Positions 6,450 through 10,219 of a DNA stretch of 10,219 nucleotides are shown here, piece after piece (within the stretch, counting starts at the first letter, position 1; each line of letters starts with the position of its first letter). Source of the DNA: Deltaproteobacteria bacterium (lineage in GTDB: Bacteria > Desulfobacterota > Desulfobacteria > Desulfobacterales > ETH-SRB1); contig JAJSZO010000085.1 in assembly GCA_030262795.1 (NCBI GenBank), forward strand, positions 1 through 10,219, given 5' to 3'. The notes below the pieces were generated by a model, which saw nothing but the letters and a program-made list of their open reading frames with translations, was not told the DNA's origin and searched no databases. Made by a program: the position numbers and the translations under genes.

Positions 6450-9400
6450 ATGTCAAAAGAGAAGATCGGCGCTGTAATGGTTGTTGGCGGCGGAGTTGCC
6501 GGAATGCAGGCCGCACTGGATGCCGCAAATTCAGGTTATTATGTTTATCTTGTTGAAAGATCAACTTCCATTGGCGGAATCATGTCACAACTGGACAAAA
6601 CCTTTCCGACCAATGACTGTTCCATGTGTATTATTTCGCCAAAGCTGGTCGAAGTCGGCAGGCATGTCAATATTGAATTACTTACTCTTTCAGAGGTCAA
6701 AGACATATCAGGGGAAGAAGGAAATTTTGATGTAAAGGTAACTCAATACCCGCGTTATGTTGATATGGATAAATGTATTGCATGCGGTCTATGCGCACAA
6801 AAGTGTCCGAAAAAAGTTGATAACGAATATGATGAAAGACTTATAAAACGCAAAGCAATATATTTAAAATACCCGCAGGCCGTCCCTCTTAAATACGCTA
6901 TTGATTCCGAGCAATGTATTTTTTTCAAAAATGGCAGATGCAAGGCTTGCGAAAAATTCTGTCCCACCGGTGCCATCAACTTTAATGAACAAAAAAAAGA
7001 TCTAACTCTCAAAGTGGGCTCAATCATCCTTGCCACCGGCGTCAGGGCCTACGATCCTGCGACTCATGACATTTATGGATACGGAAAATCTCCTAATATA
7101 GTTACCAGCCTTGAGTTTGAACGAATTCTTTCCGCATCAGGCCCTTTTGGCGGTCATCTCGTCAGGCCCTCGGATAAAAAGGAACCAAAGAAAATTGCAT
7201 GGCTGCAATGTGTTGGATCAAGAGATACCCACACAGGAGCCAGGGGCTATTGCTCATCGGTCTGCTGTACATACGCAATAAAGGAAGCTATGCTTGCCAA
7301 AGAACACAGCAAAGCGCCTTTGGATACAGCTATTTTTTATATGGATATACGTACCCACGGGAAAGATTTTGAACAATATTACAATAGAGGCAGAGATGAA
7401 ACAGGCATAAGGTTTATAAAATCTAAAATCAGTAATATCTTGCCGGTTGGAGATACAGGCAATCAAATCATACGATACATAGACGAAAACGGCAGAAGAA
7501 TTGAGGAAGAATTTGATATAGTTGTCCTCTCGGTAGGACTGGGCATAAGCAGTAAAGCAATAGAACTGGCCGGCAAATCAGGTATTGAGCTTGATCATTA
7601 TAATTTTGTATCAACTACAAGTTTTGACCCTGTAAAAACCTCAGTTCCCGGAATAGCCGTATGCGGAGCTTTTGAGTCTCCGATAGATATCCCCACATCA
7701 GTCATTGAGTCAAGCGCAGCAGCAGGCATGGCAGGAATCAGCCTTTCCGAATCCCGCTGGAGTCTGACAAAGAAAGAAGAAATCCCTGAAGAAATTGATA
7801 TCCGCGGAGAACCTCCAAGAATAGGAGTTTTTATCTGCAGGTGCGGAACCAACATCGCCGGAGTAGTCGATGTGCCGGCTGTAGTAGATTTCGCAAGCAC
7901 CCTGCCGTATGTTGTCCATACAGAAGAAAACATGTTTAGCTGCTCACAGGACACTCAGGATAAAATCACAAGGATAATAAAAGAAAAGCGCCTGAACCGT
8001 GTAGTGGTATCAGCCTGTACTCCTAAAACGCATGAACCGCTTTTTCAGGAAACTTTAATCAATGCGGGTATTAATAAATACATGTTTGATATGGCCAATA
8101 TCCGCAATCACTGTTCATGGGCTCACAGCGCAGAACCGGAAAAGGCAACCGAAAAGGCAAAAGATCTGACAATGATGGCCGTGGCAAAGGTGGCCTTGCA
8201 CGAACCTCTAAATGAACCGGAACTGGAAATTAACCAGTCAGCTCTAATCATAGGCGGCGGCATATCCGGCATGGCAGCGGCACAAACTTTATCAGGACAA
8301 GGTTATCATACCTGTCTTGTTGAAAAAAATGAAATGTTAGGCGGACAGGCGCGGCATATCCATGAAACCTGGCGTGGTGAAAATGTACAGCAGAACATAG
8401 ATAGAATGATTAAAGAGATTCAGTCGGATGATAAGATTGATGTCTATCTGAAATCAGAAATAACAAAAGTTGTTGGTTTTGTCGGGAATTTCAAAACCAG
8501 TATCCAAAAAGACGGCAAGGAAGAAGTACTTGAGCATGGTGTAACAATAATTGCATCAGGAGCTGATGAGCTTAAGCCCGATAAGCATTTGTATGGCCAT
8601 GATTCTCGTGTTCTGACCGGTCTTGAATTGGATAGAAAATTCATTAAAAATGACGATTCTATTAAACATATAAAGTCAGCCGTTTTTATTCAGTGTGTTG
8701 GATCAAGAATAGAAGAACGTCCCTTTTGTTCAAAAACATGCTGCACCCACTCAATAAAAAACGCTTTGCATCTCAAAAAACTCAATCCGGAAATGGACAT
8801 TTTTATTCTTTACAGGGATATGCGCAGTTATGGATTGCGCGAAGACTTCTACCGAAAAGCCCGGGAAAAAGGCATCCTCTTTCTCAGATATGACGTTAGT
8901 AAGGAATTAAGCGTAGATAATGACAAGAAAAACTTGCGGATAAGATTTACTGACTCCACAATTAAACGAAAAATTGAGATAAAACCGGAACTTCTGGTTC
9001 TTGCATCCGCCATTATACCACCGAAAAAAAATCCGCTTGCACAAATGTACAAGGTAACCCTTAATGATGACGGTTTTTTTATGGAGGCGCACGTTAAACT
9101 CAGACCCGTTGATTGTGCAACAGATGGTGTATTTATCTGCGGATTAGCGCATGCCCCAAAGCCGATTGATGAATCAATAGCTCAAGCGCAGGCCGCAGCC
9201 ACAAGGGCTGTAACACTGCTCGCAAAAAAAACAACAAATATGAGCGGCACGGTTGCGCATATCAATCCCCTGAATTGCAGCAGTTGCGGTGTATGTGTAA
9301 ATATCTGTCCCTTTTCAGCGCCGGCTTTTATTGAGAAAGGCCCGTTTGCAGGCAAGGCAGAAATCAACCCTGTTCTCTGCAAGGGCTGCGGGCTATGCAC

Positions 9401-9491
9401 ATCATCCTGCAGGTCAGGCGCAATACATCTTAAAGGATTTGATAATGATCAGATATTTTCACAAATTTTTGCATTAGAAGAAGCAGTATAA
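6450..9491 (+). CDS. hdrA: Double HdrA-like flavoprotein (1013 residues)
   Basis: HdrA is the flavin subunit of Hdr complexes and the site of electron bifurcation where that has been shown; it is usually about 650 residues. Here two HdrA modules are joined. Module 1 (1 to about 450) has an FAD Rossmann motif GGGVAG at 13-18, an inserted 2x[4Fe-4S] ferredoxin (C109, C112, C115, C119; C156, C164, C167, C171) and the QCVGSRD block with C254, C268, C272 and C273. Module 2 (about 455-1013) begins with the HdrA N-terminal domain (GVFICRCGTNIAGVVDV, C463/C465, with C498, C523, C555), a second FAD motif GGGISG at 602-607, a QCVGSR block (C749, C760, C764, C765) and a C-terminal 2x[4Fe-4S] ferredoxin (C943, C946, C949, C953; C977, C980, C983, C987). 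The ATG at 6450 has a weak ribosome site, but the N-terminus fits the family. It is the last gene of the operon. Confidence 0.92.
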   Translation: MSKEKIGAVMVVGGGVAGMQAALDAANSGYYVYLVERSTSIGGIMSQLDKTFPTNDCSMCIISPKLVEVGRHVNIELLTLSEVKDISGEEGNFDVKVTQYPRYVDMDKCIACGLCAQKCPKKVDNEYDERLIKRKAIYLKYPQAVPLKYAIDSEQCIFFKNGRCKACEKFCPTGAINFNEQKKDLTLKVGSIILATGVRAYDPATHDIYGYGKSPNIVTSLEFERILSASGPFGGHLVRPSDKKEPKKIAWLQCVGSRDTHTGARGYCSSVCCTYAIKEAMLAKEHSKAPLDTAIFYMDIRTHGKDFEQYYNRGRDETGIRFIKSKISNILPVGDTGNQIIRYIDENGRRIEEEFDIVVLSVGLGISSKAIELAGKSGIELDHYNFVSTTSFDPVKTSVPGIAVCGAFESPIDIPTSVIESSAAAGMAGISLSESRWSLTKKEEIPEEIDIRGEPPRIGVFICRCGTNIAGVVDVPAVVDFASTLPYVVHTEENMFSCSQDTQDKITRIIKEKRLNRVVVSACTPKTHEPLFQETLINAGINKYMFDMANIRNHCSWAHSAEPEKATEKAKDLTMMAVAKVALHEPLNEPELEINQSALIIGGGISGMAAAQTLSGQGYHTCLVEKNEMLGGQARHIHETWRGENVQQNIDRMIKEIQSDDKIDVYLKSEITKVVGFVGNFKTSIQKDGKEEVLEHGVTIIASGADELKPDKHLYGHDSRVLTGLELDRKFIKNDDSIKHIKSAVFIQCVGSRIEERPFCSKTCCTHSIKNALHLKKLNPEMDIFILYRDMRSYGLREDFYRKAREKGILFLRYDVSKELSVDNDKKNLRIRFTDSTIKRKIEIKPELLVLASAIIPPKKNPLAQMYKVTLNDDGFFMEAHVKLRPVDCATDGVFICGLAHAPKPIDESIAQAQAAATRAVTLLAKKTTNMSGTVAHINPLNCSSCGVCVNICPFSAPAFIEKGPFAGKAEINPVLCKGCGLCTSSCRSGAIHLKGFDNDQIFSQIFALEEAV

Positions 9492-9611
9492 ATGGTTAGG
9501 ATTCGCCCAAAAATAAATTTATAGTATAGGAATTTCCATTTTTTAGTCAATCTTATTAATAGGTTAGAAACTATCAGTCTGCAATAATAGTTCATAGCTC
9601 TTAGCCGGTAA

Positions 9612-9635
9612 GCTTAACAGCTCAACGGCTTAACA
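9612..9635 (+). repeat. Three-unit 8-bp tandem repeat
   Basis: The units GCTTAACA, GCTCAACG and GCTTAACA follow each other directly. The neighbouring AGCCG (9603-9607) and CGGCT (9626-9630) could also pair as a weak stem across part of the array. It is of the same simple-repeat type as the 7-base arrays inside the operon. Confidence 0.6.
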
Positions 9636-9656
9636 ACTCGCCCGAAGGGTGCTAAT

Positions 9657-9777
9657 TTAATCAGCCTCCCTGATCGCACCTGACAGCGCTACCTCGGTCT
9701 TACGAGTAAAGAGGTTAAACACCATCTTGATTGACATTCACACGGACAAAAGCACTTGTTGTGAAGTTAATTGACAT
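9657..9777 (-). pseudogene. Possible remnant of a short minus-strand gene
   Basis: On the minus strand an ATG at 9777 opens MSINFTTSAFVRVNVNQDGV before a TAA (9717-9715). Skipping one T there leads into a second frame giving NLFTRKTEVALSGAIREAD and a TAA at 9659-9657. The two parts together read like a natural protein piece of about 40 residues with one frameshift. I do not recognise the family, and short frames of this kind can arise by chance. Confidence 0.25.
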
Positions 9778-9887
9778 TAACTTTCTGTTTATGCCTATCT
9801 CCTTGACATGAGAGCTTCTTTTGCTTGATGTTATCAATGTATTTGCATCATCGGATTAAAAACAAATAATGTAATCGCATCAATATG

Positions 9888-10088
9888 TTATAGTAATTCG
9901 CCCTCAACAACTTCTCCCTTTTCTCTTCCCTGGCACAATATTTGATTAACACAGTTATTAAGTAGTTCAAATGCCTGATGTACGAACCTTGGAGATATCA
10001 TGGGCGTTATGTCCTCGAAGCACGGGCAACCGAGGTGATTGGCCCACTCTAAAGAACCGTAAAGAACATCAGGAGAAAATGGAGCCAT
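9888..10088 (-). CDS. Small hypothetical protein or gene fragment (66 residues)
   Basis: The minus-strand frame starts MAPFSPDVLYGSLEWANHLG and has a protein-like composition with a likely amphipathic helix near PRFVHQAFELLNNCVNQIL. There is no Shine-Dalgarno sequence before the ATG at 10088, and an in-frame stop two codons upstream rules out a longer form. The plus strand over the same bases is broken by stops, so this is not the shadow of a plus-strand gene. I do not recognise the family; it may be a remnant of a longer protein or a chance frame. Confidence 0.25.
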   Translation of the reverse strand: MAPFSPDVLYGSLEWANHLGCPCFEDITPMISPRFVHQAFELLNNCVNQILCQGREKGEVVEGELL

Positions 10089-10144
10089 TGTTGACTATCT
10101 AAAGCTAATTCAGTTGAACATTTATAAACCTTAATTCGAATTAT

Positions 10145-10149
10145 AGGAG
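10145..10149 (+). promoter_or_regulatory. Shine-Dalgarno sequence of the last gene
   Basis: AGGAG lies 7 bases ahead of the ATG at 10157, which supports that start. Confidence 0.7.
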
Positions 10150-10156
10150 ATTGATA

Positions 10157-10219
10157 ATGAAACAGTCAGTTGCAGTAGAGATAATTAGAAATTGTGCAAA
10201 CGTTATTTTTGTCGGGCTG
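10157..10219 (+). CDS. Start of an unidentified gene (partial, runs off the window)
   Basis: Twenty-one codons are visible, beginning MKQSVAVEIIRNCANVIFVG, behind a well-placed AGGAG ribosome site. The frame has no stop before the window ends. The piece is too short to assign a family. It lies 665 bases after hdrA, so it is probably a separate transcription unit. Confidence 0.6.
   Translation, partial: MKQSVAVEIIRNCANVIFVGL

Larger units (their letters stand above)
9492..10156. other. Long intergenic region after hdrA
   Basis: No intact plus-strand gene is present in these 665 bases. I find no convincing rho-independent terminator after hdrA: the best hairpins are short and lack a T-run. 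The region holds a short 8-bp tandem array (9612-9635), minus-strand coding-like remnants (9657-9777), a 66-codon minus-strand frame (9888-10088), and the leader of the gene starting at 10157. ATTGACATT occurs twice, 40 bases apart (9730-9738 and 9770-9778). Confidence 0.6.

Noticed and set aside
9636..9650. Rho-independent terminator for the hdr operon
   Set aside because: The CGCCCGAAGGGTG hairpin has only about five pairs, one of them a G-T, and no T-run follows.
9803..9834. Promoter with TTGACA at 9803-9808
   Set aside because: No good -10 box lies at 16-18 bases; the nearest candidate (TGTTAT) is 20 bases away, and the gene start is over 300 bases downstream.

Overview
The window looks like a chromosomal segment from an anaerobic bacterium of the Desulfobacterota (old Deltaproteobacteria), most likely a sulfate reducer or syntroph of the Desulfobacterales type. 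This is inferred from the central operon, which encodes a heterodisulfide-reductase-like (Hdr) redox complex with a membrane cytochrome b anchor, and from short tandem-repeat arrays between genes. The taxonomic call is not proven by any marker gene here.

Layout. (1) 1-125: the last codons of a probable antitoxin, overlapping by ATGA the first 34 codons of a PIN-domain (VapC-like) toxin that stops at a TGA and then loses homology; a toxin-antitoxin remnant. (2) 242-3424: one large SNF2-family helicase gene in decay. An in-frame TAA at 734-736 separates motif I from motifs II-VI, the main frame ends at 3034, and a coding-like tail continues to 3424 through two or three further frameshifts. (3) 3456-3650: a roughly 195-bp, almost completely palindromic element with 22-bp terminal inverted repeats (2 mismatches) and a perfect 10-bp direct repeat on its flanks; it codes for nothing and looks like a MITE. 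(4) 3769-9491: an intact three-gene operon: a membrane b/c-cytochrome fused to two HdrC-like ferredoxin modules, then HdrB, then a 1013-residue double HdrA. (5) 9492-10156: a non-coding stretch with a short 8-bp tandem array and weak minus-strand coding remnants. (6) 10157 to the end: the first 21 codons of an unidentified gene with a good Shine-Dalgarno sequence.

How the genes work together. The three Hdr proteins would form a complete electron path: flavins and iron-sulfur clusters of HdrA in the cytoplasm, the two CCG-type cluster sites of HdrB, four [4Fe-4S] clusters on the C-terminal half of the membrane subunit, two probable b hemes within the membrane, and a c-type heme in the loop that should face the periplasm. 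This would join soluble flavin-based electron transfer (possibly bifurcation) to the quinone pool or a periplasmic cytochrome. The physiological donor and acceptor cannot be read from the sequence. The left third is a small graveyard of defence or toxin-type accessory genes next to a mobile element, while the operon to its right is intact.
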